Under the pieces are notes generated by a model. The model saw only the letters and a list, made by a program, of their open reading frames with translations, was not told where the DNA came from and made no database searches. Source: VAZQ01 sp963739385 (GTDB lineage: Bacteria; Pseudomonadota; Alphaproteobacteria; Rhizobiales; Xanthobacteraceae). Taken from it: a DNA stretch of 64,000 nucleotides. Within the stretch, counting starts at the first letter, position 1, and every line of letters begins with the position of its first letter. Positions 52,896-62,388 of the stretch are shown piece after piece. Position numbers and translations under genes: made by a program. The stretch is taken from positions 1-64,000 of the forward strand of contig CAVUAI010000067.1 in the NCBI GenBank assembly GCA_963739385.1. The letters run 5' to 3'.

Positions 52896-53729
52896 ATGTT
52901 CTTCATTCTCTCGAAAGTCCTCGGCTTTTTCGCCATCCCATCCAATCTCATCATGTCGATCGGCATCCTCGGCCTCCTGCTGTTGCCGACCCGTTTTGCG
53001 CGCACGGGGCGCCGGCTCGCATTCGCGAGCCTCGTTATCCTGGCGATCCTCGGCCTGTCACCGGTCGGCAATGCGCTGATCCTTCCTCTGGAAGAGCGTT
53101 TCCCTCCATGGAATCCGGCACAGGGTGCCCCCAACGGCATCATCGTCCTGGGCGGCGCGATTTCACCCGACGTCTCGAAGAGCCGAAACGAAGTAGCGCT
53201 GAACGAATCGGCGGAACGGCTGACGGTGGCCGCCGAGCTGGCGTTGCGCTACCCCCATGCCCGCATCGTGTATTCGGGAGGCAGCGGGGCGCTGATCTTC
53301 GGAGACGGAGAGGAGGCCGAGTTTGCCGCGCGCGTGTTCGAAAGCTTCGGCATTCCGCGCCGACGCGTGATCCTTGAAGATCGTGCGCGCAACACGGTCG
53401 AGAATGCGATTCTGTCCAAGGACCTCGCCCGGCCCCAGCCTGGCGAGCGCTGGTTGCTGGTGACGTCCGCCTATCACATGCCGCGGGCCATCGGCATCTT
53501 CCGCAAGGCCGGGTTCGACGTCGAGCCCTATCCGGTGGACTGGCGCACGAGCGGCAGCAATGATGCCTGGCGTCCGTTTCCGACCGTGGGCGACGGCTTG
53601 CGACGGACCGACACCGCCGTGCGCGAATGGGTGGGCCTTGCGGCCTATTGGATCACCGGCCAGAGCTCGCGCCTGTTCCCCAGTCCGTCCGACGGAGGCC
53701 GCCAGGGTGTTGCAGATCGCGGTCAATGA
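52896..53729 (+). CDS. YdcF-family protein (DUF218), 277 aa
   Basis: Two N-terminal membrane helices (VLGFFAIPSNLIMSIGILGL and FASLVILAILGLSPVGNAL) are followed by a DUF218 domain: GIIVLGGAISPDVSKSRNEV, ARIVYSGGSGALIFGDGEEA, ILEDRARNTVENAILSKDL and WLLVTSAYHMPRAIGIFRKA. Members such as ElyC/SanA act in envelope glycan metabolism. The gene starts 25 bases after the RraA gene, so both may be co-transcribed. Confidence 0.88.
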   Translation: MFFILSKVLGFFAIPSNLIMSIGILGLLLLPTRFARTGRRLAFASLVILAILGLSPVGNALILPLEERFPPWNPAQGAPNGIIVLGGAISPDVSKSRNEVALNESAERLTVAAELALRYPHARIVYSGGSGALIFGDGEEAEFAARVFESFGIPRRRVILEDRARNTVENAILSKDLARPQPGERWLLVTSAYHMPRAIGIFRKAGFDVEPYPVDWRTSGSNDAWRPFPTVGDGLRRTDTAVREWVGLAAYWITGQSSRLFPSPSDGGRQGVADRGQ

Positions 53730-53818
53730 TTTGCATGGGAGGGCGGCCGGCAGGGCGGTCGAGATGCCGGCCAACTTGCACAGGGCATGAAGCGACGGGC
53801 GGCAAGGATAGGCAACGG

Positions 53819-54493
53819 ATGGCGCTCAAACTCATCATCGGCAACAAGAACTATTCCTCCTGGTCGTTCCGGCCCTGGATCGCCATGAAGGTTGCGGGGA
53901 TCCCCTTCGAGGAGGAGGTGATCTCGCTCAATGCCGAGGACTTCAAGGCGCGGGTGACCAGGATCTCCGGGACCGGCAAGGTTCCGGCGCTGACCGACGG
54001 CGATGCGCGGGTGTGGGAGTCGCTCGCGATCCTTGAATACCTGGCGGAGAGGTTCCCCGCCGCCGGTCTGTGGCCGACCGCTCCGGCGGCGCGGGCGCAC
54101 GCCCGGGCAATCGCCGCCGAGATGCACGCGGGCTTCGTTCCCCTGCGCCGGCACCTGCCGATGAACATGTGGCGGCCGGTCATGCGGCGTGACCTGACGC
54201 CGGAGGTGCAGGCGAACGTGCGGCGCATCGAAGCCATGTGGACGGATTGTCGCACACGCTTCGGCGCCGGCGGCGCTTTCCTGTTCGGGCCGTTTGGAGC
54301 TGCGGATGCCATGTACGCGCCGGTGGTCGCGCGCTTTCACACCTATGGCGTCGAGGTCGGCGCTCAGGCGCGGACCTATATGGACGCGGTCATGGCGCTC
54401 GCGGCGTGGCGCGAATGGCAGGCCGCGGCATTAACGGAGCCGTGGGTTCTGCCCGAGGACGAGGTAGACTGGCCGGCGGTAATGCGCGTATGA
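53819..54493 (+). CDS. glutathione S-transferase family protein, 224 aa
   Basis: The N-terminal thioredoxin-like domain reads MALKLIIGNKNYSSWSFRPW, with serine near position 13-15 as probable glutathione-activating residue, then SGTGKVPALTDGDARVWESL with the cis-proline and glutathione contacts, ILEYLAERFPAAGLWPTAP. The C-terminal helical domain ends with PWVLPEDEVDWPA. This is the GST clade common in rhizobia. The substrate is unknown. Confidence 0.9.
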   Translation: MALKLIIGNKNYSSWSFRPWIAMKVAGIPFEEEVISLNAEDFKARVTRISGTGKVPALTDGDARVWESLAILEYLAERFPAAGLWPTAPAARAHARAIAAEMHAGFVPLRRHLPMNMWRPVMRRDLTPEVQANVRRIEAMWTDCRTRFGAGGAFLFGPFGAADAMYAPVVARFHTYGVEVGAQARTYMDAVMALAAWREWQAAALTEPWVLPEDEVDWPAVMRV

Positions 54494-54690
54494 AGCGCCC
54501 GTGGCGACGTCCGGCGCCTTCGCACCTGCGGCATCGGCGCACAAAAATGTCGAGAAAGTGTATTGATTCCGGCGCGGGGACGAAAGAAATACACGCCCAA
54601 TCCTGCAGCACCCCCTGACCCCTTTCGGTGCCGCCAGGAAGGGTCATTCAACCGCGGAATATCTGCCTCATCGCCCTTGGAGCTGTGATC

Positions 54691-55866
54691 ATGCGATATC
54701 GTCTTATCGCTCTGTGTTCGGCTGTGCTTTCGGCTGTCGCCCTTTACTGCATTGCAGCAAGCGCGGAGGAAGCCAAGAACGACGTCAAAGGTCTCTTTCT
54801 GCTGAGTGACTATCCGGCAGTCACGCTGCGGCCGGGGACCAACTCGTCGATCAATCTCAAGCTGCAGAACTACGGCCTTGCCCCGGAGCGTCTGGCGCTG
54901 TCGGTCGACGGTGTGCCGTCGGGCTGGACCGCGACCCTGGTCGGCAACGGCCAGCCGGTCTCGGCCGCGCTGCCGGCGACCAATGCCAGCGTGCCGCTCG
55001 AGCTTCGCCTCGATGTGCCCAAGGACGCCCCGATCGGCACGACGAACCTGACAGTGAATGCGCAGGGCTCGACCTCCCGCGCCTCGCTTCCGATCGCCGT
55101 GACGCTGGCGACCGATCTGCCGGCGAAGCTCACACTCACGCCGCAGCTCCCGGAGTTGCGCGGCACCTCGAAATCGAGCTTCGAATTTCAGCTCGCCATT
55201 AAGAACGACAGCGGCAAGAAGGTCACCGTGAGCCTGTCGGCGCAGGCGCCGCAATATTTCGACGCCACCTTCACCGAACAGTATGGCAGCCAGGAGCTCA
55301 ATGCGCTCCCGCTCGATCCCGGCCAGTCCAAGGACGTCAAGCTCAAGGTGCGGCCGCCGAACACGGTCGCCGCCGGCAAGTACAAAGTCACGGCCAAGGT
55401 ATCGGCCGATGACGCATCCGCGACATCCGAGCTCGTCCTCGACATTATCGGCCAGCCCAAGATCGACATCGCGGGCCGCGAGGGTGTGCTCAGCGCCAAG
55501 GCCTCTGCCGGCCAGGAAGCTTCGATTCCCGTGATCCTCACCAATTCCGGTACCGCGCCGGCCGAGCAGATCGAGCTGTCGGGCACGGTCCCGCCAGGCT
55601 GGAAGGTCACCTTCGAGCCCAAGGCCGTCGACCGCATCGCTCCCAACGAGAACAAGGAAGTCCAGGCCCTGGTCACGCCGGCGCCCAAGTCGGTCGCTGG
55701 CGACTATGTCACCACCGTGCGCGCCGCAGCGCGCGGAGAATCGGCGTCGCAATCGTTCCGCGTTGCGGTCACGACCTCCACGCTGTGGGGAATCGTCGGC
55801 ATCGCTCTCATCGGCGGGGCCTTGCTGGTCATGATCGGCGCCGTGGTTTGGTTCGGACGACGATGA
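54691..55866 (+). CDS. NEW3-domain membrane-anchored periplasmic protein, ABC-associated
   Basis: A signal peptide (LIALCSAVLSAVALYCIAAS) is followed by three similar beta-sandwich segments of the alpha-galactosidase NEW3 type, e.g. YPAVTLRPGTNSSINLKLQN, SVDGVPSGWTATLVGNGQ, IPVILTNSGTAPAEQIELSG and GTVPPGWKVTFEPKAVDRIA, and a C-terminal membrane helix (IVGIALIGGALLVMIGAVVW). Such proteins sit with ABC exporters. It overlaps the ATPase gene by four bases, so it is the first gene of a three-gene transporter operon. GGAGCTGTGATC lies just before the ATG. Confidence 0.85.
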   Translation: MRYRLIALCSAVLSAVALYCIAASAEEAKNDVKGLFLLSDYPAVTLRPGTNSSINLKLQNYGLAPERLALSVDGVPSGWTATLVGNGQPVSAALPATNASVPLELRLDVPKDAPIGTTNLTVNAQGSTSRASLPIAVTLATDLPAKLTLTPQLPELRGTSKSSFEFQLAIKNDSGKKVTVSLSAQAPQYFDATFTEQYGSQELNALPLDPGQSKDVKLKVRPPNTVAAGKYKVTAKVSADDASATSELVLDIIGQPKIDIAGREGVLSAKASAGQEASIPVILTNSGTAPAEQIELSGTVPPGWKVTFEPKAVDRIAPNENKEVQALVTPAPKSVAGDYVTTVRAAARGESASQSFRVAVTTSTLWGIVGIALIGGALLVMIGAVVWFGRR

Positions 55867-56799
55867 GCGACAACGTCATCGAGGCTGAAAACCTCACCAA
55901 GCGCTACAACGGGACGACCGTCGTCAACGGCATTTCGTTCTCGGTTGCGCGTGGAGAGATTTTCGGGTTGCTCGGGCCGAACGGCGCCGGCAAGACCACC
56001 ACAATCCTGATGCTGCTCGGGCTGAGCGACATCTCGGCCGGGCGAGCGCGCGTTCTCGGCCACGATCCAGTTCGTGAACCGCTGGCCGTCAAGCGCCAGG
56101 TCGGCTACCTGCCCGATCAGGTCGGCTTCTACGACAATCTCACAGCCGCCGAGAACCTGCGCTACACCGGACGGCTGATGGAACTCGAGCGCGCGGAGCG
56201 CCAGGAGAGAATCAAGGCTTCGCTCGCTCATGTCGGCCTCACGGATGTGACGGACAAGCGCGTTGCCACGTTCTCGCGCGGGATGCGGCAACGGCTCGGC
56301 CTCGCCGAAATCCTCATGAAAGAGGCGAAGATCGCGATCCTCGACGAGCCGACGTCGGGTCTCGACCCGCAGGCCACCGTCGAATTGCTCAACATCATCC
56401 GCGACCTCAAGAATCGCGGCGTGAGCGTGCTGTTGTCGTCGCACCTGCTCGAGCGCGTGCAAAGCGTTTGCGATCGGGTCGCGCTGTTCAATCAGGGCGA
56501 CATTGCCCTGATCGGCACCGTGCCCGAACTCGGACGCAAGGTGCTCGGCGGCGGTTTCCGTGTCGAAGTGGAAGCCGAAGGGCAGGGGCTCCAGCAGCGG
56601 ATCGCGGCCATCCCGGGCGTGCAGCGGGTCGACTCCGTGGGTGCAAATCGGCTGTTGCTGTTTGCCGATCGCGACGTGCGGCCGGAAGCTGCCTCGGCGG
56701 TGGTGGCAGCCGGCGGGCGGCTGCTGCGGCTTTCGGTCGAGGAGCCGAGCCTGGAGGCGATCTACACCCGCTACTTCGAGACGCATGAGGGAGAACGCC

Positions 56800-56810
<11 letters not shown>
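55863..56810 (+). CDS. ABC transporter ATP-binding protein
   Basis: The 315-residue protein has Walker A GPNGAGKTTTILMLLGL near 39-55, a signature FSRGMRQRLGLAEILM (F-S-R-G-M in place of LSGGQ, as in NosF/Nod-type ATPases) and Walker B IAILDEPTSGLDPQATVELL. A C-terminal accessory region follows. It energises the permease encoded next. The stop overlaps the permease start. Translation is coupled to both neighbours. Confidence 0.93.
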
Positions 56811-57750
<940 letters not shown>

Positions 57751-57790
57751 CCTGCGCTCCTCCGAGCCGAAAACGCCGCAAAGACGAGAA

Positions 57791-57816
57791 GGACGAGGGC
57801 CGGATGACCCTCGTCC
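57791..57816. terminator. hairpin between convergent genes
   Basis: GGACGAGGG and CCCTCGTCC form a perfect nine-base stem with an eight-base loop, between the ABC permease stop (57750) and the stop of the small minus-strand gene (57847). No T-run follows. It could end transcription on both strands. Confidence 0.45.
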
Positions 57817-57846
57817 TCACGCAATCAGCTTAGCGAGACTTAGGAC

Positions 57847-58158
57847 TTAGCGAGACGGGTTGGACTTCGATCCACCGGTCGAGCCGTCGGGATTGCGCTC
57901 GATGGCCTGATTTGCGCCGCCCGACTGCTCGTTCTGACGCGTCACGCCGTTCGGCGCGGCTTTGCTGCCGCCGGCGCCGACGGTCGGCGACGGATTGGTC
58001 TTCGAACCCACCGGCGCGCCGCCCGGGTTGCGCTCAACCGCCTGATTGGTGCCGCCCGCCTGCTCGTCCATTTTCTGCGATGGCGTCTGCTGTGCGCTTG
58101 CGACGGCAATTCCGCCGACAAGCACCGCCGTTGCCAAAAAACTCGTAGCAAGTTTCAT
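57847..58158 (-). CDS. small secreted Gly/Asn-rich protein with two-fold repeat, 103 aa
   Basis: A signal peptide (LATSFLATAVLVGGIAVASA) is followed by a low-complexity mature part containing two copies of GG(T/A)NQA(V/I)ERNP(G/D)G, each with S-K-x-N-P-S after it. GAGGAGGAAGAG precedes the ATG. Small exported proteins of this style are frequent in Bradyrhizobium; the function is unknown. Two direct repeats lie in its upstream region (58197-58235). Confidence 0.7.
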   Translation of the reverse strand: MKLATSFLATAVLVGGIAVASAQQTPSQKMDEQAGGTNQAVERNPGGAPVGSKTNPSPTVGAGGSKAAPNGVTRQNEQSGGANQAIERNPDGSTGGSKSNPSR

Positions 58159-58196
58159 TGCTCTTCCTCCTCTGAGAACCGCTCGATCGCGAGCAG

Positions 58197-58235
58197 ATCT
58201 CGGTGTTGCGGTTAGCAATCTCGGTGTTGCGGTTA
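58197..58235. promoter_or_regulatory. two copies of an 18-bp direct repeat
   Basis: ATCTCGGTGTTGCGGTTA occurs at 58197-58214 and again at 58218-58235, 21 bases apart, so both would lie on the same face of the helix. The pair is upstream of the small secreted protein gene starting at 58158 and could be an operator. No regulator is identified. Confidence 0.4.
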
Positions 58236-58356
58236 ATCGTGTTTTGCGTGAAACCGTCGCCCGCTGCGGTCGATGTTCACGACCACTGAGTTAATTTTCG
58301 AATGCTCCGATGGTTCCCCCACGTCACGTGGGCGTGAGCTTGGTTCGATCGAGCGA

Positions 58357-58382
58357 AAGGGGCGGCCGTAAGGCCGCCCCTT
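58357..58382 (-). terminator. hairpin downstream of the DUF1236-like gene
   Basis: AAGGGGCGGCC and GGCCGCCCCTT form a perfect 11-base stem with a four-base loop, 29 bases after the stop of the gene at 58411 on the minus strand. Two Ts end the stem and more follow after a gap. Probably a strong terminator. Confidence 0.6.
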
Positions 58383-58410
58383 GCCGCATGCGCCTCATTG
58401 GTCCGCCGGC

Positions 58411-59148
58411 TTAGACTGCGAGGATGGCGACGATCCGGCCGTTGTCGACGATGATGATCTCGTCGCCCACCACGAAATACATGTATCCGCTCCATTCGGG
58501 GTGGATATCGATGATCACCTGCGGAACGGCGACGACGCGGACGCTCGTCGGCACAACCGTGCCTACCCGCACGGCGAAGTTGACGTTGGTGGCGCGGGGC
58601 GCGTTGCCGCCCGTCAACACCGTTTGCCTGATCTTGGTGCGTTGCTCGGTCGTCAGCGTGGTTTTGCTGCCGGCTTGTCCTTGCTGCGCTTGGCCCTGCT
58701 GTGCGTCCTGGCCCTGTTGTCCCTGACCCTGTGCGCCCTGACCCTGCTGACGCTGCGGACTTTGCGCCTGCGTCGGGCTCTGCTGCGCCTTGTCCTGGCT
58801 GTCCTTGCCTTGCGCGCCCTGCTCCCGCTGCGGCGCCTGACCGGTGGTCTGCTCCTTCTGGCCGCGCTGCGTGCGCTGCGGCTGCGCGTTGTCCTTACTG
58901 TCTTTGCTCTGCGCTCCCGGCTCTCGCTGTGGCGCTTGACCGGTGGTCTGCTCCTTCTGACCCTGCTGAGCTTGGCCCGGGCTGCGCTGCGGGGCCTGGC
59001 GATCCTGCCCCGCTCCGCCGCCACTCGGGGCGCTCTGACTTTGAGCGGCAGGGCCTGAGTCGCGGCCGCCGCCCGGCATATTTTGCGCCGACGCCACGGC
59101 GATGCCCGCGAGCAACGCAGACGTCGTGATTAGAAGCTTGCTCCTCAT
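58411..59148 (-). CDS. DUF1236-like secreted protein with Gln-rich repeats, 245 aa
   Basis: After a signal peptide (LLITTSALLAGIAVASAQ) about 120 residues are rich in glutamine, glycine and lysine with the repeated phrase KEQTTGQAPQRE (twice). The C-terminal domain (TLTTEQRTKIRQTVLTGGNA; VPTSVRVVAVPQVIIDIHPE; VVGDEIIIVDNGRIVAILAV) matches DUF1236, common in Bradyrhizobium periplasmic proteins of unknown role. AGGAACC precedes the ATG. The low-complexity region may vary in length by recombination. Confidence 0.8.
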   Translation of the reverse strand: MRSKLLITTSALLAGIAVASAQNMPGGGRDSGPAAQSQSAPSGGGAGQDRQAPQRSPGQAQQGQKEQTTGQAPQREPGAQSKDSKDNAQPQRTQRGQKEQTTGQAPQREQGAQGKDSQDKAQQSPTQAQSPQRQQGQGAQGQGQQGQDAQQGQAQQGQAGSKTTLTTEQRTKIRQTVLTGGNAPRATNVNFAVRVGTVVPTSVRVVAVPQVIIDIHPEWSGYMYFVVGDEIIIVDNGRIVAILAV

Positions 59149-59398
59149 GGATGGTTCCTCGTATTTCTGTCCCCGCACACCGAGCAATCGGCAATTGTGA
59201 AACCAGCGAAACACTGCACGGTTCCCCGCATCACGCTGATGTGCCGAGATAAATCGCTGTATCCAATTAACGGCTATTCATCGTGCACGAATGCGTGCGG
59301 GCGGTTGCGCGTATGCCGGTGTTCCGGTGGAACGTCACGCGTCAAGGCGCGTTTTATTCTTGAGCTTGTTTTTTGAGCTTGGAACGGAACGAACACCG

Positions 59399-59629
59399 AT
59401 GACCTATCGAACATACAGCGGCCCGCGCGGGTCCGAGACGATCTCCCCGCTCGACAAGGATCGACTTCTCTACAAGGAGTTCGACACGCTCGACGACGCC
59501 TTTGCGTGGGCGCGCCATGTGAATGCCGGAGGGCGCGTCGCCCTTCTCATCGAGGGCGACGACGGCACCCACCTCAGCAAGCAGGAGATTGCCGGCGCTC
59601 TCCATCATGCGGAGGCCCCGGCGCGCTGA
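59399..59629 (+). CDS. small conserved rhizobial protein, 76 aa
   Basis: The protein reads MTYRTYSGPRGSETISPLDK, YKEFDTLDDAFAWARHVNAG, RVALLIEGDDGTHLSKQEIA. It is an alpha/beta protein of about 75 residues common in Bradyrhizobium relatives. The start at 59399 was chosen over an upstream one because of the conserved N-terminus. No partner; function unknown. Confidence 0.65.
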   Translation: MTYRTYSGPRGSETISPLDKDRLLYKEFDTLDDAFAWARHVNAGGRVALLIEGDDGTHLSKQEIAGALHHAEAPAR

Positions 59630-59831
59630 CAGCCCGAAAGCGCGCATCGGCAATTCAGCCAGATCGGCAATCCAACGAGTCGGCGCCGCGATTTTTTCCG
59701 ACGGGATGCTGCCTGCCCCAAAAGACTTTCGCCGAAACGAGACGAATTGTGCCGCTAATGCGATCAGCGGCCGCCGGGCATCGGAAGGCCGCCGTGCTTG
59801 TGCAAACAGGTGAACGCTGCGGACGTGAAGA

Positions 59832-60008
59832 TCAGCCGGTGATCTTCCTCCACCCTTCGCGGGCCAGGTTGGTAACGGTGCCGACGTTTTTCGCGACGAC
59901 GTCCCAGTTCACCATTGGCTTGGCGTCCGGGCTTCCCGCTTTGTCGACGACATAGGCACCAGCGACTGTCAACAAGCCACCGATGATGATCCCGAGAAGC
60001 AAGCGCAT
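59832..60008 (-). CDS. small membrane-anchored protein, 58 aa
   Basis: The protein starts MRLLLGIIIGGLLTVAGAYV, one membrane helix, and continues with WDVVAKNVGTVTNLAREGWR. GGGGGGAGAG lies shortly before the ATG. Similar short proteins occur in Bradyrhizobium; the role is unknown. The stretches on both sides (59630-59831 and 60009-60359) hold no other gene I can support. Confidence 0.65.
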   Translation of the reverse strand: MRLLLGIIIGGLLTVAGAYVVDKAGSPDAKPMVNWDVVAKNVGTVTNLAREGWRKITG

Positions 60009-60359
60009 TGGGCTCTCCCCCCGTGCGGGCCCTGTGCAAGGTCCGGTAGGCCATGAAGGCGGCGCCATTGTGGTTCGCCGGTGAGGGCGGAAGGGCGGTC
60101 CGATCGGGTGTGATTCCCCGGTCAGGCGAGCGCCCCTACGGGCGCGACCGCATGCCCGCTATTCCGTTCCGACCTCATCCTCACAAAGTTCCGAAGATCC
60201 GCTCACAGGCCGCTGATATCACTATAATTCTACCCCAATCGAGGCGGCGGGCCAGTGATGAACGAAAAGAGGAATTTTTGAGGCAATCGCCGATTTTCGC
60301 TGCTATATTCGCGCTTGGGTGGGGGAACAGTCGTGTCTTTGGAGTTCAGGAGAACCGCG

Positions 60360-60557
60360 TTGCAAGAGCACAAGTATCAGATCGGTCAGACCGTCTACTT
60401 CACCTCACGCCCGATCGGCCACATGGTTGCCAACAGCACCTATGAAGTGGTCCGACTGCTTCCGTCCGACGGCGCCGACTTTCAGTACCGCATCAAGAAT
60501 CCCAAAGAGGCGTTCGAGCGCGTAGCCCGGGAAAGCCAGCTCGAATATTCCAGCTGA
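60360..60557 (+). CDS. small conserved rhizobial protein, 65 aa
   Basis: The protein reads QEHKYQIGQTVYFTSRPIGH, YEVVRLLPSDGADFQYRIKN and ERVARESQLEYSS, matching a family of 60-70-residue SH3-like proteins frequent in Bradyrhizobium (YxVGQxVxFxP ... YEIVRLLPxxGxxxQYRIK ... FERVxxESQL). A TTG start at 60360 has AGGAG seven bases before it; GTG 60330 is an alternative. Confidence 0.7.
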   Translation: MQEHKYQIGQTVYFTSRPIGHMVANSTYEVVRLLPSDGADFQYRIKNPKEAFERVARESQLEYSS

Positions 60558-60641
60558 AGGAGCCGCGTCGGGCCGGACGAGAGGGGTGGCCACCACCGCC
60601 CCGCTACGCCATACTCCCCGCCCGTGGCGGGGTAGTTGGCC

Positions 60642-61649
60642 ATGTTCGAACGCATTGGGGATTTGGCGACAGCTTTGGATTTGACGGGAGCCGTGTGGCT
60701 GCCGCTGTGGGCTGCTGCCGTACTGGTCGTGGTCGTCGGCAGCGTGGGCGTGCTCGCTTTCATGCGTGCCGGCTTCGACGGTGCGGTGGCGGTGGTGGGC
60801 AGCGCCCTGGTACTCGTCGCGATCCTGATCGGCTGGGGAGCGCTCGATCAGTTGGCCCGAGGTAGTCTCGCCGTCGAACGACACGCGCTCGATGCGCGCG
60901 CGTCCGACTTGGCGGCACGCGCCCTGGCGCCGGGCTCGGCGCTCTCCTGTCTCGACGCGATCGCCGGCGAGGTAGTCGAGGATGCGTGCGAGAAGGTGCT
61001 GTTCGCGAGTCCCGAAGCGACCGCCGCGGCCGTAGGCTACGTGGCCGCCCAGCTCGCACTTCTGGGGTCTGCCGGCGGGCAAGCCCGCAAAGACGGCAAC
61101 TCAGGCGTGGCGCATGTCCGCCGCGCCGTGGAGACGGATCGTTTCGGTATCGTGGCGCATGTGCTCGCGCTGCGCGACGGCTGCGTACCCGACCGATGTG
61201 ACGCCTTCGCCTGGCTCCGGGACACCGCTCGGGTCAAGACAAACCTCGCGGAACGTCCCTTTGAGGCCCGCGTCACGAGTTATTCGGCCAGCTGGCCGGC
61301 CGCCGCTGCTCGCCCGGTGGCGGGGAACAATGCCCCCGCGGCCGCGGCGTCGCTGCCATCCGCGGCCACTGCAAGCAATCCGCCCGCGGTCCCGACGCCG
61401 CCTGCGCCCGGGACGGCTGCGAGAGTTCCCAACAATCTCTACTTCCCGTCGGCGTCATCGATTCCGCCGGTCAATATCATGACAGCGGAGCCGTCGGCCC
61501 CGCAGCGGCCGCACGACACCACGGGCGCGACCGAGGGCCCGGCGCCTGTGGTGCGCAAGCCTTCTGCCGGCGCTCCGCAGTCGCGTCAGCCGACGAATTC
61601 CGCAAATGCACCAGCGCGCCCGGCGCTGCCGCTCACCCCCGCGCAATAG
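60642..61649 (+). CDS. membrane protein with proline-rich tail, hypothetical, 335 aa
   Basis: Two N-terminal membrane helices (LPLWAAAVLVVVVGSVGVLA; GAVAVVGSALVLVAILIGWG) precede a helical periplasmic domain with two pairs of cysteines (SALSCLDAIAGEVVEDACEK and LRDGCVPDRCDAFAWLRDTA), then about 120 residues of alanine/proline-rich sequence. The cysteine spacing suggests disulfides, so this part is probably outside the cytoplasm. Such proteins are seen in Bradyrhizobium and relatives; function unknown. Confidence 0.7.
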   Translation: MFERIGDLATALDLTGAVWLPLWAAAVLVVVVGSVGVLAFMRAGFDGAVAVVGSALVLVAILIGWGALDQLARGSLAVERHALDARASDLAARALAPGSALSCLDAIAGEVVEDACEKVLFASPEATAAAVGYVAAQLALLGSAGGQARKDGNSGVAHVRRAVETDRFGIVAHVLALRDGCVPDRCDAFAWLRDTARVKTNLAERPFEARVTSYSASWPAAAARPVAGNNAPAAAASLPSAATASNPPAVPTPPAPGTAARVPNNLYFPSASSIPPVNIMTAEPSAPQRPHDTTGATEGPAPVVRKPSAGAPQSRQPTNSANAPARPALPLTPAQ

Positions 61650-61775
61650 TAGTGCCGGCCTTCTTCTGAGGATAAGTGTCGCGCGCGCGTGGCAACGCAC
61701 GCCCGGCGCGCTATGATTTCAGCGGGTGGGAGGCGCGTCTGCAAGTCTCCGGAATACGCTAGCGTTGGACTCGCC

Positions 61776-62213
61776 GTGGCCCTTCATCTCATCAAGCTTT
61801 GCGTCGGTTGCGATTCCGTCAAGGACCTGGAGCACTGGATCCGCCAGAAGCTCAAGGACCGACGGAAGCGCGGGCTCTCGCGCGAACACATGCACCGGAC
61901 GCGGATGGTCCCCAAGCGCGCCGACGAGTTGCGCGACGGCGGTTCGCTCTATTGGGTGATCCGCGGCGAGGTCATGTGCCGGCAGCGCCTCCTCGACGTG
62001 CGTCCGTTCATGGACAGGGACGGCGTCGGGCGTTGCCATCTCGTGCTCGAGCCGAAACTCACCCTGGTCGAGCCGCGGCCGTGGCGGGCGTTTCAGGGCT
62101 GGCGCTATCTCGAGAGCAAGGATGTCCCGCGCGACCTGGCGCGCAACGCCCCGGGGGCGCGGAACATGCCGGAAACGCTCCGGCGCGAGCTGCGCGAGCT
62201 CGGGCTGCTGTGA
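61776..62213 (+). CDS. DUF1489 family protein, 145 aa
   Basis: The protein reads ALHLIKLCVGCDSVKDLEHW, TRMVPKRADELRDGGSLYWV, IRGEVMCRQRLLDVRPFMDR and FQGWRYLESKDVPRDL, all signature stretches of DUF1489, a family conserved in nearly all alphaproteobacteria. The GTG at 61776 was chosen because members normally begin with xxLHLIKLxVG. The function is unknown. It is not in an obvious operon. Confidence 0.88.
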   Translation: MALHLIKLCVGCDSVKDLEHWIRQKLKDRRKRGLSREHMHRTRMVPKRADELRDGGSLYWVIRGEVMCRQRLLDVRPFMDRDGVGRCHLVLEPKLTLVEPRPWRAFQGWRYLESKDVPRDLARNAPGARNMPETLRRELRELGLL

Positions 62214-62388
62214 TGCGTCGCGACCGCGGTTTGCCGCGGCAACCTGTTCTATCATCCGCCGTATGCTAGAGTTGACGGCAAGCCGCGAAGACGAGCGACC
62301 GTCGCGGCCGAAGTGGGCTCGATCCGCTTCGGCAATCCAGAGCACGGGTTCGATGAAGCCCGCGCGTGCGGGTGTGGGAGGACGTCAG

